A DNA stretch of 6,127 nt from Clostridiales bacterium (GTDB lineage: Bacteria > Bacillota > Clostridia > Christensenellales > Aristaeellaceae), in contig JAAZAQ010000115.1 in NCBI GenBank assembly GCA_012514225.1, positions 1 to 6,127 on the forward strand. The letters are read 5' to 3'. Of the stretch, positions 1 through 6,127 are shown piece by piece; the first letter of the stretch is position 1, and each line of letters starts with the position of its first letter. Made by a program: the position numbers and the translations under genes. The notes under the pieces were generated by a model, which had not been told where the DNA came from, did no database searches, and saw nothing but the letters and a program-made list of their open reading frames with translations.

Positions 1-2
1 AA

Positions 3-227
3 AGCGACCTGAGGAACGAGAAAATCGGCTTCAAGGTGCGCGAGGCGCAGATGATGAAAATCCCCTACATGCTCGTCATCGGCGACCGGGAAGCGGAGGA
101 GGGCACGGTGTCCGTCCGCACGCGCAAGGGCGAGACCATCAACGGCGTCGGGCATGAAGCGCTGATCCGGGCGATGCAGAAGGAAATCGAGGACAAGGCG
201 CTGGAGCGGGACGAAAGCCTGCTGTAA
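3..227 (+). CDS. thrS: Threonine--tRNA ligase, C-terminal fragment (5' end outside window)
   Basis: The last 74 codons of a gene that begins before the window are readable in frame from position 3 to the TAA at 225-227. The product would charge tRNA-Thr with threonine in the cytoplasm. The visible part is the end of the C-terminal anticodon-binding domain shared by class II synthetases. The stretch [13 protein letters not shown], then [21 protein letters not shown], is the conserved end of bacterial ThrS: the REAQ...K.PYM.V.GD.E...GTV..R pattern precedes a final helix that contacts the anticodon stem. A GTG at 36-38 is an internal valine codon, not the start. The gene converges on the peptide-transporter operon and is not followed here by infC-rpmI-rplT. 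The catalytic core is not in the window, so the call rests on the tail alone, but the motif is distinctive. Confidence 0.9.
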   Translation, partial: SDLRNEKIGFKVREAQMMKIPYMLVIGDREAEEGTVSVRTRKGETINGVGHEALIRAMQKEIEDKALERDESLL

Positions 228-239
228 ATGAAAAGAGTC

Positions 240-264
240 ACGCCCCCGCTGCATGCGAGGGCGT
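240..264 (+). repeat. Terminator-like palindrome, copy 1 (no T-tract)
   Basis: A 25-base palindrome begins 13 bases after the thrS stop codon. It has a 10-bp stem with one C/A mismatch and a five-base TGCAT loop. It matches the palindrome at 447-471 at 24 of 25 positions. Unlike that copy it is followed by CGGGCTG rather than a run of T, so on its own it is a poor intrinsic terminator. It could act as a 3' stabilising stem for thrS mRNA, or be half of a terminator separated from its T-run by the segment at 265-446. The repeat and stem are seen directly; the function is inferred. Confidence 0.75.
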
Positions 265-342
265 CGGGCTGTCAAAAAACCTTACTACTGACTATGATGC
301 AGGGGGTTTCGGGGGGCGGCAGCCCACCGATTATCATCGTGT

Positions 343-361
343 CGTCCGGCTCTGCCGGACG
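343..361. repeat. Perfect 8-bp GC-rich hairpin
   Basis: CGTCCGGC at 343-350 pairs perfectly with GCCGGACG at 354-361 around a three-base TCT loop. No T-run follows on either strand, so it is probably a structural element of the surrounding repeat rather than a terminator. Confidence 0.65.
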
Positions 362-369
362 CGCGGGGC

Positions 370-390
370 GTTTTCGCGAACAGCGAAAAC
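370..390. repeat. Perfect 8-bp hairpin
   Basis: GTTTTCGC at 370-377 pairs perfectly with GCGAAAAC at 383-390 around the loop GAACA. It is the second of three consecutive stems in the intergenic element and has no T-run after it. No function is evident from sequence. Confidence 0.6.
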
Positions 391-411
391 ATACCGCAGC
401 AATCCTCCGAA

Positions 412-439
412 TCGAAAAAGGTCCGCAGACCTTTTTCGA
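412..439. terminator. Candidate bidirectional terminator between convergent thrS and the opp operon
   Basis: A perfect 12-bp inverted repeat (412-423 with 428-439, loop CGCA) has a GGTC/GACC core flanked by five A on one side and five T on the other. It therefore presents a stem followed by a T-run on both strands, the layout of a bidirectional intrinsic terminator between convergent genes. It is the best candidate terminator for the minus-strand transporter operon, which ends about 80 bases away at 519. The GC core is only 4 bp, so it may be weak. The same bases also form part of the right terminal inverted repeat of the intergenic element. Confidence 0.5.
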
Positions 440-446
440 CAGTCTG

Positions 447-480
447 ACGCCCCCGCTGCATGCGGGGGCGTTTCCTTTTG
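447..480 (+). terminator. Intrinsic terminator, palindrome copy 2 (plus strand)
   Basis: A perfect 10-bp stem, ACGCCCCCGC (447-456) with GCGGGGGCGT (462-471), closes a TGCAT loop and is followed by TTCCTTTTG. This is a strong rho-independent terminator shape for plus-strand transcription coming from thrS. On the minus strand the bases after the stem are not T-rich, so it is unlikely to end the transporter operon unaided. It is 24/25 identical to the palindrome at 240-264, close behind thrS, which lacks the T-run. Confidence 0.75.
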
Positions 481-518
481 GTGGGCTTGATTCTCTATCG
501 GACGGCAACGACAAGGGG

Positions 519-1568
519 TCAAACGGCCGCTTTGCCCGCCTCCTCCGCCGATTGCTCCGCGCGCAAGGCAGACGGCCGGAGGTCCCGGTAAAAATGGCAG
601 GCGACCAGGTGGGAGTCCGTATCCGGCTGGAGCGCGGGCGTCTGCTCGAGGCACCGCTGTCGGGCATAGGGGCAGCGCGTATTGAAAACGCATCCGGGCG
701 GCGGGTCGATGGGCGAGGGGATGTCGCCCTGCAGTAGTTCGTTCATCGTCTTCACATCCGGGTCCGCGATGGGGATGGCGTCAAACAAGGCCTGGGTATA
801 GGGGTGCAGCCTGCGGGCGAACAGGTCGTCCCGCCTGGCCAATTCCACAATATGGCCCAGGTACATGACCGCGATGCGGTCGCACAGGTGCTTGACCACC
901 AAAAGGTTGTGGGATATGAAAACGTAGGTCAGCCTGTATTTGCGCTGCAGTACCTTCATCAGGTTGAGGATCTGCGCCTGGATGGATACGTCCAGGGAGG
1001 AGACGGGCTCGTCGCAGACGATGAGCCGGGGGTTGAGCGCCAGCGCGCGCGCGACCCCGATGCGCTGGCGCTGGCCGCCGGAAAACTCATGCGGGTAGCG
1101 TCCGTACATCTCGCTCTTGAGCCCGACGTCCTGCATGATTTCAATCACGCGCTCCCGCCTGGACTTCTTGTCCCCCGTTTTATGGACGACCAGGGGCTCG
1201 CCGATGGTCTGCCCCACCTTGTAGCGGGGGTCCAGGGAGGAGAACGGGTCCTGGAAGATGATTTGCACCTGGCGCCGGAACGCCAGCTCCTCCTTGCCTT
1301 TCAGGGCGTTGATGTCCGCGCCCTCGAAGCGGATGGCGCCGGCGGTCGGCTGCAGGAGCTTTACGATCATTTTGCCCGTCGTGCTCTTCCCGCAGCCCGA
1401 CTCCCCGACCAGTCCCAGCGTTTCACCCTCGTAGACCTTGAAACTGACGTCCTGGACAGCCTTGACGGTCTTGCGCTCCGCGAAGGGGCTCAAGGACCGG
1501 GCGCTGACCGGGAAATGCATGACCAGCCCTTCCGCCTCCAGCAGAACCTTTCCTTCCTTATCGCTCAC
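519..1568 (-). CDS. oppF: Oligopeptide/dipeptide ABC transporter ATP-binding protein, OppF/DppF type
   Basis: This 349-residue cytoplasmic ATPase is one of two that power peptide import. Visible ABC motifs are Walker [10 protein letters not shown] (residues 55-63), Q-loop Gln106, signature SGGQRQR (163-169), Walker B LIVCDEP (182-188), D-loop SSLD (190-193) and switch His220. The C-terminal oligopeptide-transporter extension starts at HPYTQAL (255-261) and carries Cys293, 299, 306 and 324, spaced C-X5-C-X6-C-X17-C. This pattern is associated with a 4Fe-4S cluster in DppD-type ATPases. All catalytic residues are present, so it should be active. The start is GTG at 1566-1568, supported by an AGGAGG nine bases upstream. 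It overlaps the oppD-type gene by 11 bp, which suggests translational coupling. It is the last gene of the operon. Peptide specificity cannot be read from an ATPase, so opp versus dpp naming is provisional. Confidence 0.92.
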   Translation of the reverse strand: MSDKEGKVLLEAEGLVMHFPVSARSLSPFAERKTVKAVQDVSFKVYEGETLGLVGESGCGKSTTGKMIVKLLQPTAGAIRFEGADINALKGKEELAFRRQVQIIFQDPFSSLDPRYKVGQTIGEPLVVHKTGDKKSRRERVIEIMQDVGLKSEMYGRYPHEFSGGQRQRIGVARALALNPRLIVCDEPVSSLDVSIQAQILNLMKVLQRKYRLTYVFISHNLLVVKHLCDRIAVMYLGHIVELARRDDLFARRLHPYTQALFDAIPIADPDVKTMNELLQGDIPSPIDPPPGCVFNTRCPYARQRCLEQTPALQPDTDSHLVACHFYRDLRPSALRAEQSAEEAGKAAV

Positions 1569-2547
1569 CTGCCAGAACCTCCTTGTAGTTCCAACACCGC
1601 ACCTGGTGGCCCGGCTGTACCTCCAGCAAAACGGGATGCTCCTGCCGGCACTGCTGCGTCGCGTAGGCGCAGCGGGATTCGAACTTGCACCCCTGCATGC
1701 GCAGGGACTGCGGCACGGTGCCGGGGATGGTGTAGAGCATCTCCACGCTGTTGACGGGGTCCGGGATGGATTTGAGCAGCCCCAGGGTATAGGGGTGCAG
1801 CGGCTGCTTGAACAGCTTGCGCACGTCCGCGTACTCCACCGCCTCGCCCGCGTACATGACCATGACGTTCTGCGCGAACTGCGCGACCACGCCCAGGTCG
1901 TGGGTGATGAAAATGATGGCCGTGCCCAGCTTGGTTTTCAGGTCCATCATCAGGCGCAGGATCTGCGCCTGGATGGTCACGTCCAGGGCGGTGGTCGGCT
2001 CGTCGGCGATGAGGATGTTGGGGTTGCAGGCGAGCGCCATGGCGATCATGACCCGCTGCCTCATGCCCCCCGAAAGCTGGTGCGGATAGTTCCGCAGCCG
2101 CTTTGCCGGGTTGGGCAGCCCCACCAATTCCAGCATCTCCAGCGCCTTTTCCCGCGCCTGGGCCTTGTTCATCCCCTGGTGAATCTGCAGGGACTCCATG
2201 ATCTGGCGCCCAACGGTGAACACGGGGTTGAGCGAGGTCATAGGCTCCTGGAAGACCATGGAGATATCGCTGCCGCGGATTTTCCGCATGGCCTTTGGTG
2301 ACAGTTGCAGCAAATCCTGGCCCTTGTACAGGATTTCGCCGGAGGTGATTTTGCCCGGCGGATTGGGGATGAGCCGCAGGATGGACAGGGACGTCGCACT
2401 TTTGCCGCAGCCGGATTCGCCCACGATGGCCAGCGTTTCCGATTCGCGCAGGGTGAAGTCCAGCCCGTCCACCGCCAGCACGTTCTCCGTGGCGGTGCGG
2501 AACTCCGTGGTCAATCCCCTGACCTCAAGGATGGTTTTCTCGCTCAT
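1558..2547 (-). CDS. oppD: Oligopeptide/dipeptide ABC transporter ATP-binding protein, OppD/DppD type
   Basis: This 329-residue ATPase partners the OppF-type subunit on the cytoplasmic face of the permease pair. Motifs in order are Walker A GESGCGKS (43-50), Q-loop Gln100, the SGGMRQR signature (159-165), Walker B ILIADEP (178-184), D-loop TALD (186-189) and switch His216. The C-terminal extension begins at HPYTLGL (251-257) and has Cys287, 293, 300 and 318. This is the same C-X5-C-X6-C-X17-C spacing as in the OppF-type protein, the pattern linked to a 4Fe-4S cluster in DppD. SGGMRQR and PTTALDV are the D-type forms, against SGGQRQR and PVSSLDV in F-type. The frame stays open to 3291, but the real start is ATG at 2545-2547: MSEKTILEV is the normal family N-terminus, AGAGGAAA sits just upstream, and the start forms an ATGA 4-bp overlap with the permease C stop. 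Length is typical for the family. Confidence 0.93.
   Translation of the reverse strand: MSEKTILEVRGLTTEFRTATENVLAVDGLDFTLRESETLAIVGESGCGKSATSLSILRLIPNPPGKITSGEILYKGQDLLQLSPKAMRKIRGSDISMVFQEPMTSLNPVFTVGRQIMESLQIHQGMNKAQAREKALEMLELVGLPNPAKRLRNYPHQLSGGMRQRVMIAMALACNPNILIADEPTTALDVTIQAQILRLMMDLKTKLGTAIIFITHDLGVVAQFAQNVMVMYAGEAVEYADVRKLFKQPLHPYTLGLLKSIPDPVNSVEMLYTIPGTVPQSLRMQGCKFESRCAYATQQCRQEHPVLLEVQPGHQVRCWNYKEVLAGER
1578..1583 (-). promoter_or_regulatory. Ribosome binding site fixing the GTG start of the oppF-type gene
   Basis: On the minus strand AGGAGG lies nine bases before the GTG at 1566-1568, inside the last codons of the oppD-type gene. This placement supports GTG, encoding the N-terminus MSDKEGKV, as the real start and allows coupled translation. 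Confidence 0.75.
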
Positions 2548-3389
2548 AGGTTTCCTCTGAAACGGTACTGCAGCTTGGGATCCAGCGCGTCCCTGAGGCC
2601 GTCGCCGACCATGCTGAAAGACAACACGACCAGGGTGATGGTGATGCCGGGAACGATGGACGCCAGGGGGTAGGTGCGGATGACGTCCCGGGCGGAGGAC
2701 AGCATCGCCCCCCACTCCGGGCTGGGCGGCTGCACCCCCAGGCCCAGGAAGGACAGGGAGGAGGCCGTCAGGATGGCGGTGCCCAGGTTCAGGGTGATGT
2801 TGACAATCATCTGGGACACGGTGTTGGGCAGGATGTGGCTGAAAATCATCCGCGCGTCGCTGGCCCCCATGGCCTTGCACGCCTGGAGGTACTCGCTTTC
2901 CCGCAGGCCGATGACCACGCCGCGGATCATGCGTGCGATGGAGGGGATGGAGAACACGGAAACCGCGATGATGGTGTTCTCGATGCCCTTGCCCAGGATG
3001 GCCACGATCATGATGGCCAGCAGCAGGCCCGGGAAGGCCAGCAGGATATCGATGAGCCTGGAAATCAGCGTGTCCACCCACCTGCCGTAATAGCCCGCCG
3101 CCAGCCCCAGCAGCACCCCGATCAGCGCACCGCTGAGCACGCCGATGAAGCTGATGGACAGGGAAACGCGGGCGCCGTAGACCATGCGGGTCAGCACGTC
3201 CCGGCCCAGGTAGTCCGTGCCCAGGGGATACTCGGAAGACGCCTGCGCGTATTTCTGTTTCGGGTTGGTCTGCAGCGGGTCGTAGCGGCACAGGAAGGGG
3301 CCGATGAGCGCGGTGAGGAAGAACACCGTCAGGATGATTGCCCCGATGAGCGAGGTTTTCCGTTTGAGGATTTTTCTCAGCGTTTCCAT
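2544..3389 (-). CDS. oppC: Oligopeptide/dipeptide ABC transporter permease, OppC/DppC type
   Basis: This 281-residue inner-membrane permease forms the transport channel with the OppB-type subunit. Hydrophobic segments lie near residues 13-33, 76-99, 113-133, 137-155, 195-218 and 245-262, giving the usual six helices. OppC hallmarks are present: the N-terminal hydrophobic anchor, [19 protein letters not shown] (56-74), the EAA coupling loop [19 protein letters not shown] (164-182) ending in [19 protein letters not shown] (214-227), and [12 protein letters not shown] (262-273). The EAA loop docks onto the ATPases. The ATG at 3387-3389 has GGGAGG six bases upstream. The gene lies 15 bp after the oppB-type stop, and its own TGA overlaps the oppD-type ATG by 4 bp, which implies coupled translation. 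The protein looks intact. Substrate cannot be assigned from the permease. Confidence 0.93.
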   Translation of the reverse strand: METLRKILKRKTSLIGAIILTVFFLTALIGPFLCRYDPLQTNPKQKYAQASSEYPLGTDYLGRDVLTRMVYGARVSLSISFIGVLSGALIGVLLGLAAGYYGRWVDTLISRLIDILLAFPGLLLAIMIVAILGKGIENTIIAVSVFSIPSIARMIRGVVIGLRESEYLQACKAMGASDARMIFSHILPNTVSQMIVNITLNLGTAILTASSLSFLGLGVQPPSPEWGAMLSSARDVIRTYPLASIVPGITITLVVLSFSMVGDGLRDALDPKLQYRFRGNL

Positions 3390-3404
3390 CCGTTCCCTCC
3401 CGCC

Positions 3405-4322
3405 CTACTCATACTTGATCCGGGGGTCAATCATCCCGTAGATCAGGTCGACCACGGTGTTGACCACCACGAAGGAGACCGCGAACACCAGCATCGTTCC
3501 CTGAACGACCGGGTAATCCCGCTTGAGCACCCCGTCCACCATCAGCCGGCCCAGGCCGGGGATGGTGAACACCGTCTCCACCAGCGTCGCGCCGGCCAGC
3601 AGGCCGCCAAAGCGGAGGCCCAGCACCGTCACTACCGGAATCAGCGCGTTTTTCAGCGCGTGGATATAGACGATGACGCGCTCACTGACGCCCCTGGAGC
3701 GCGAGGTGCGGATGTAGTCCTGGCTGAGCACGTCGAGCATGGAGGAGCGGGTGGTTCGCGCGACCATGCCCATCGCCTGGGTGCCCAGGGTGACGATGGG
3801 CAGGATGGCGTGCTGCCAGCTTCTCATCCCGATGGAGGGAAGCCAGCCCAGATACAGGGAGAACAGCAGCATCAGCAGCAAAGCCAGGAAAAAGGAAGGG
3901 GTGGACACCGAAAGAAGGCTGAGCACCATGATGGCGTTGTCGGTGAACTTGTTCTGCCGCACCGCGGCCACCACCCCCAGCGCGATGCCGAATAGCGCCG
4001 CCACCAGCGTGCCACCCAGCGCCAGGATGAGCGTGTTGGGGAACCTCCGGACGATTTCATACATCACCTTGTTGCCGGTGCTCATGGACGTGCCCAGGTC
4101 GCCCCGGACGACGTTGCCCAGGAAGGTGAAATACTGGACGATGAAGGGCTTGTCCAGCCCCAGCCTGGCCCGCTCGGCCGCCTTGGCGTTCTCCGGCGCC
4201 CCCATGCCCAGCATGACCTCTACCGGATCCCCCGGCACGGCGCGGATGGACAGGAAGATCACGAAGGTCAGCACAAGCAGGAGCGGAATCAGCTGCAAGA
4301 GCCGTTTGAGCAAATACTTCAT
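3405..4322 (-). CDS. oppB: Oligopeptide/dipeptide ABC transporter permease, OppB/DppB type
   Basis: This 305-residue inner-membrane permease is the partner of the OppC-type subunit. It starts with MKYLLKRLLQLIPLLLVLTF, a basic tip then a first helix, the standard OppB beginning. It continues with the family motifs VPGDPV (29-34), RGDLGTS (73-79), the EAA loop YIRTSRSRGVSERVIVYIHA (203-222) leading into LKNALIPV, and ETVFTIPGLGRLMVDGV (249-265) with RDYPVVQG (268-275). It ends in DPRIKYE. Further hydrophobic segments near 97-120, 131-159, 172-189, 227-247 and 276-297 complete six helices. The start is ATG at 4320-4322 with GGGAG about eight bases upstream. A 129-bp gap with a strong hairpin separates it from the binding-protein gene, unlike the very tight spacing downstream. 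No defects are visible. Confidence 0.94.
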   Translation of the reverse strand: MKYLLKRLLQLIPLLLVLTFVIFLSIRAVPGDPVEVMLGMGAPENAKAAERARLGLDKPFIVQYFTFLGNVVRGDLGTSMSTGNKVMYEIVRRFPNTLILALGGTLVAALFGIALGVVAAVRQNKFTDNAIMVLSLLSVSTPSFFLALLLMLLFSLYLGWLPSIGMRSWQHAILPIVTLGTQAMGMVARTTRSSMLDVLSQDYIRTSRSRGVSERVIVYIHALKNALIPVVTVLGLRFGGLLAGATLVETVFTIPGLGRLMVDGVLKRDYPVVQGTMLVFAVSFVVVNTVVDLIYGMIDPRIKYE

Positions 4323-4374
4323 GTGCGGTTCTCCCGGTTGATGGTGTCAGCGCGGTCGCGCCCCGGAAAGACCA

Positions 4375-4403
4375 GGGCAGGCATGGACGCCGCATGCCTG
4401 CCC
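4375..4403 (-). promoter_or_regulatory. Intercistronic hairpin between binding-protein and permease genes
   Basis: GGGCAGGCAT (4375-4384) pairs perfectly with ATGCCTGCCC (4394-4403) around a nine-base loop. It lies 48 bases after the binding-protein stop and 52 bases before the permease B start. On the minus strand it is followed by TGGTCTTTCCGG, which is not a proper T-run, so full termination is unlikely. Known binding-protein operons often carry such stems, which protect or partly end the upstream mRNA so that more binding protein than permease is made. That role is inferred here. The rest of the 4323-4451 gap shows only the oppB-type ribosome binding site. Confidence 0.6.
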
Positions 4404-4451
4404 CGGGCCGTCAAAGGGGATGGCGGGTTCCTGCGTCTGGTTTTACGGGTT

Positions 4452-6017
4452 TTATTTGGCTACCTTGATTTTGTTGAAGTAGACCACGCCGGTCACGCCC
4501 GCGCTGAAGCCCTCGACCTTGTCGGACATGACGTAGGCGTTGTAGCGGTCGTTCATCCAGACGCCCACGGGGTCGTCCAGGTAGAGGATCTGCATGGCTT
4601 CCTTGTAGATTTCCAGGCGCTTTTCCTGGTCGGTTTCCATCGCGCCGGCGTTGAGCAGCTCGTCCACCTTGGCGTTGGAATAGAAGCCGTAGTTGTTGGT
4701 GTTGGTGTTGCCCGGGTCGGTCACGTAGAGCCGGTGCAGGCCGCCGTGCGCGTCCGCGGTGCTGGGACCGGCGCCCATGATGAACATGTCATAGCCGTAG
4801 GTCTGCTTGTACTCCTCGGGGGTCAGCCCGCCAAGGGAGGCGAGGAACACGGCGCGCTCGACCACTTCGAGGTTGACGTTGATGCCCACCTCGGCCAGCT
4901 GGGACTTGACCAGCTCACCCATCTCCACGCCCTTGATGTACACGGGCGTCACCATGATGGTGATGTCAAAGCCGTCCGGGTAGCCCGCCTCGGCCATGAG
5001 GGCCTTGGCCTTCTCCTGGTCCTGCTGGATGGTGCCGAAATTGTGGTAGCCGAAGGTCTTGGGGCTCAGCGGCGCGGTGCTGGGGTCGTCGCCCGGGTAA
5101 AGGGTTTCGACGATTTCCTGGCGGTTGAGCGCGTAGCTGACCGCCTGGCGGAGCCGCGCGTCGTGCAGGATGCTCTGGTCGGAGGCGTTGAACTGCAGGA
5201 GGTGCTGGCCGATGCTCTTGATTTTGACGACCTTGATACCGTCCATTTCGCCCAGGCGCACCAAATCCTCCGCGCCGATGCCGTCGGCGATATCCACCTG
5301 GTGGGTCTCGATGGCGATGGTCCTGGAATTGGCCTCCGGGATGATCATGATGGTGAAGGACTTGGTCGCCGGCGCGCCGCCGTAGTAGTCCTCGAACGCC
5401 TCAAAGACCATCTGCTCGTCCCGGTCCCAGGCCACGACCTTGAACGGGCCGGTGCCGTTGATGGATTCGGGGGTCTTGCCGAAGTCCTCCCCATACTGCT
5501 CCAGGGTCTTGGGGTTGAGAATCTGGTGCGCGCCCATGAGGTTGGCCAGGAAGGCGCCGTAGGGGCTGGCCGTCACCAGCTCGATCGTGAAGTCGTCCAC
5601 CACGTTGCAGGCGACGATGTAGCCGGCGGTCTGCTCGGTGTAGCGGGTGGGGTTCTCGGTGTCCAGCAGGCGGTCGTAGGTGGCTTTGACGCTGCTGGCA
5701 TCAAAGGGGGAACCGTCGTGGAAGGTGACGCCCTGGCGCAGCTTGAACGTCCAGGTGACCTGGTCCTCCCCGACGGACCATTCCGTGGCGAGGTCGCCGA
5801 CGATGTTGCCGTCCGCGTCACGGGTCAGCAGGGAGCTGTAGACCTGCTTGAGCACCTTGTCGTTGGAAACGTTCCACATGGGGTCCATGGTATCCTGGTC
5901 GTTGGCGGTGACGTAGATGAAGCTGTCCTTGTACGCGGTTTCCGCGTTGGCAAGGGGCGCTCCTGCCAGGCCGAGCAACAGTGCGCTGAAGAGGACCCAG
6001 GTCAGCAGTTTTTTCAT
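4452..6017 (-). CDS. Extracellular peptide-binding protein of ABC transporter (SBP family 5)
   Basis: This 521-residue solute-binding protein should deliver peptides to the adjacent permease. MKKLLTWVLFSALLLGLAGA followed by PLANA|ET is a signal peptide with an AXA-type cleavage site after about residue 25. No lipobox cysteine is present, and the only cysteine is Cys137. Family-5 signatures include LATEWSV then TWTFKLRQGVTFHDGSPFDA (about 76-107), GTGPFKV (188-194), LRQAVSYALNRQEIVETLY (289-307) and KALMAEAGYPDGF (338-350). The segment around ADAHGGLHRLY (421-431) corresponds to the region that in DppA holds the Asp binding the peptide amino group, so Asp422 is a candidate ligand residue. ATG at 6015-6017 has a GGAGGTGA just upstream and overlaps the previous stop by 4 bp. 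DppA, OppA, GsiB and nickel binders share this fold, so the ligand is not settled. Peptides are the default given the complete Opp/Dpp-type partners. Confidence 0.9.
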   Translation of the reverse strand: MKKLLTWVLFSALLLGLAGAPLANAETAYKDSFIYVTANDQDTMDPMWNVSNDKVLKQVYSSLLTRDADGNIVGDLATEWSVGEDQVTWTFKLRQGVTFHDGSPFDASSVKATYDRLLDTENPTRYTEQTAGYIVACNVVDDFTIELVTASPYGAFLANLMGAHQILNPKTLEQYGEDFGKTPESINGTGPFKVVAWDRDEQMVFEAFEDYYGGAPATKSFTIMIIPEANSRTIAIETHQVDIADGIGAEDLVRLGEMDGIKVVKIKSIGQHLLQFNASDQSILHDARLRQAVSYALNRQEIVETLYPGDDPSTAPLSPKTFGYHNFGTIQQDQEKAKALMAEAGYPDGFDITIMVTPVYIKGVEMGELVKSQLAEVGINVNLEVVERAVFLASLGGLTPEEYKQTYGYDMFIMGAGPSTADAHGGLHRLYVTDPGNTNTNNYGFYSNAKVDELLNAGAMETDQEKRLEIYKEAMQILYLDDPVGVWMNDRYNAYVMSDKVEGFSAGVTGVVYFNKIKVAK

Positions 6018-6127
6018 GAGTTCACCTCCGGTCTTATTTCAATCCCCTGTTCCTTCAGGTCTCTGTTGGCCATCAGCCAGGCGAAGGCCGTGGGGTATTG
6101 ATCGTGGGAAACGATGTCTTTCAGCAG
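6014..6127 (-). CDS. C-terminal end of an unidentified gene upstream of the binding protein
   Basis: Reading the minus strand from the right edge, 37 codons stay open and end at a TGA (6014-6016) that overlaps the binding-protein ATG in an ATGA arrangement. The visible peptide starts LLKDIVSHDQYPTAFAWLMA and ends EQGIEIRPEVNS. The 4-bp overlap, the same junction type as between the oppC- and oppD-type genes, and the ribosome binding site lying within this frame support a real, translationally coupled gene in the same operon. I do not recognise the protein family from this tail. Peptidases and amino-acid enzymes are common companions of such operons, but nothing visible proves that. The start, length and function lie outside the window. 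Confidence 0.6.
   Translation of the reverse strand: MLKDIVSHDQYPTAFAWLMANRDLKEQGIEIRPEVNS
6022..6029 (-). promoter_or_regulatory. Strong ribosome binding site of the peptide-binding protein gene
   Basis: On the minus strand GGAGGTGA lies four bases before the ATG at 6015-6017, with the GGAGG core seven bases away. It is a near-perfect anti-Shine-Dalgarno match, the strongest site in this operon, and fits high expression of a binding protein. It is embedded in the last codons of the upstream gene. Confidence 0.8.

Larger units (their letters stand above)
265..446. repeat. Hairpin-rich intergenic repeat element with imperfect terminal inverted repeats
   Basis: This 182-base non-coding segment lies exactly between the two 25-base palindrome copies. 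Its outer 15 bases (265-279 and 432-446) are inverted repeats matching at 12 of 15 positions, with the core CTGTC(A/G)AAAAA. Inside are three perfect hairpins: 343-350/354-361, 370-377/383-390 and 412-423/428-439. No credible gene is present: open frames crossing it lack ribosome binding sites and run into neighbouring genes or palindromes. The layout resembles a miniature palindromic intergenic repeat of the REP or MITE kind. I have an unverified impression that similar sequence is dispersed in gut Clostridia genomes. Whether it is mobile, or transcribed as a structured RNA, cannot be told from one copy. Confidence 0.5.

Noticed and set aside
302..319. G-rich run that might form a G-quadruplex
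   Set aside because: It has two long G runs and a GG, short of four separate GGG tracts, and no promoter or other context supports a function.
228..737. 169-codon frame whose ATG abuts the thrS stop
   Set aside because: It has no ribosome binding site, runs through both palindromes and the hairpin element, and then enters the oppF-type gene antisense. The peptide is low-complexity translation of structured DNA.
967..1976. 19-base identical repeat (967-985 and 1958-1976) and 17-base repeat (794-810 and 1785-1801) between the two ATPase genes
   Set aside because: These encode conserved ABC motifs (around the D-loop IQAQIL and the LHPYT segment) in paralogous genes, so the identity comes from common ancestry and shared codon use, not a repeat element.
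2548..3291. Apparent 248-residue N-terminal extension of the oppD-type protein
   Set aside because: The frame is open by chance inside the permease C gene. The family N-terminus, a ribosome binding site and an ATGA overlap all place the start at 2547, so this is not a fusion.
2835..3995. 386-codon open frame on the plus strand across the two permease genes
   Set aside because: It is antisense to both intact permeases, and its composition (very rich in H, Q, D and G) is an artefact of GC-rich codon bias.
4323..6101. 592-codon open frame on the plus strand opposite the binding-protein gene
   Set aside because: It is antisense to a clear family-5 binding protein. Its translation is rich in V, D, G, H and L without domain motifs, as expected when a GC-rich gene is read backwards. 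It also starts at the edge of the oppB-type gene with no ribosome binding site.

Overview
The window is GC-rich bacterial chromosome with tightly packed genes and strong GGAGG-type ribosome binding sites. Together with a Clostridia-like threonyl-tRNA synthetase tail and the style of the peptide-transporter proteins, this suggests a GC-rich Firmicute, perhaps a gut Clostridia or Christensenellales-type lineage. That placement is inference only. Nothing in the window fixes the species.

Layout: positions 3-227 (+) hold the 3' end of thrS. Positions 228-518 are a non-coding convergent spacer packed with perfect hairpins. A 25-bp terminator-like palindrome occurs twice there (240-264 and 447-471). 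The two copies exactly bracket a 182-bp segment (265-446) whose ends form an imperfect inverted repeat. Positions 519-6017 (-) hold a complete five-gene oligopeptide/dipeptide ABC importer. In transcription order it is the binding protein (4452-6017), permease B (3405-4322), permease C (2544-3389), ATPase D (1558-2547) and ATPase F (519-1568). The right edge (6014-6127, -) holds the C-terminal end of another gene whose stop codon overlaps the start of the binding-protein gene.

How the genes work together: the secreted binding protein captures peptides outside the membrane. The OppB/OppC-type permeases form the channel, and the OppD/OppF-type ATPases drive import. Gene spacing fits one polycistronic mRNA: 4-bp overlap X/A, 129-bp gap A/B with a strong hairpin, 15-bp gap B/C, 4-bp overlap C/D and 11-bp overlap D/F. 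The operon promoter is not visible and must lie beyond the right edge.

I found no new defence, mobile or biosynthetic system. The coding content is ordinary. The parts worth a second look are the hairpin-rich element between thrS and the transporter operon, the binding protein's lack of a lipobox cysteine, the hairpin between the binding-protein and permease genes, and the unidentified gene coupled to the operon.
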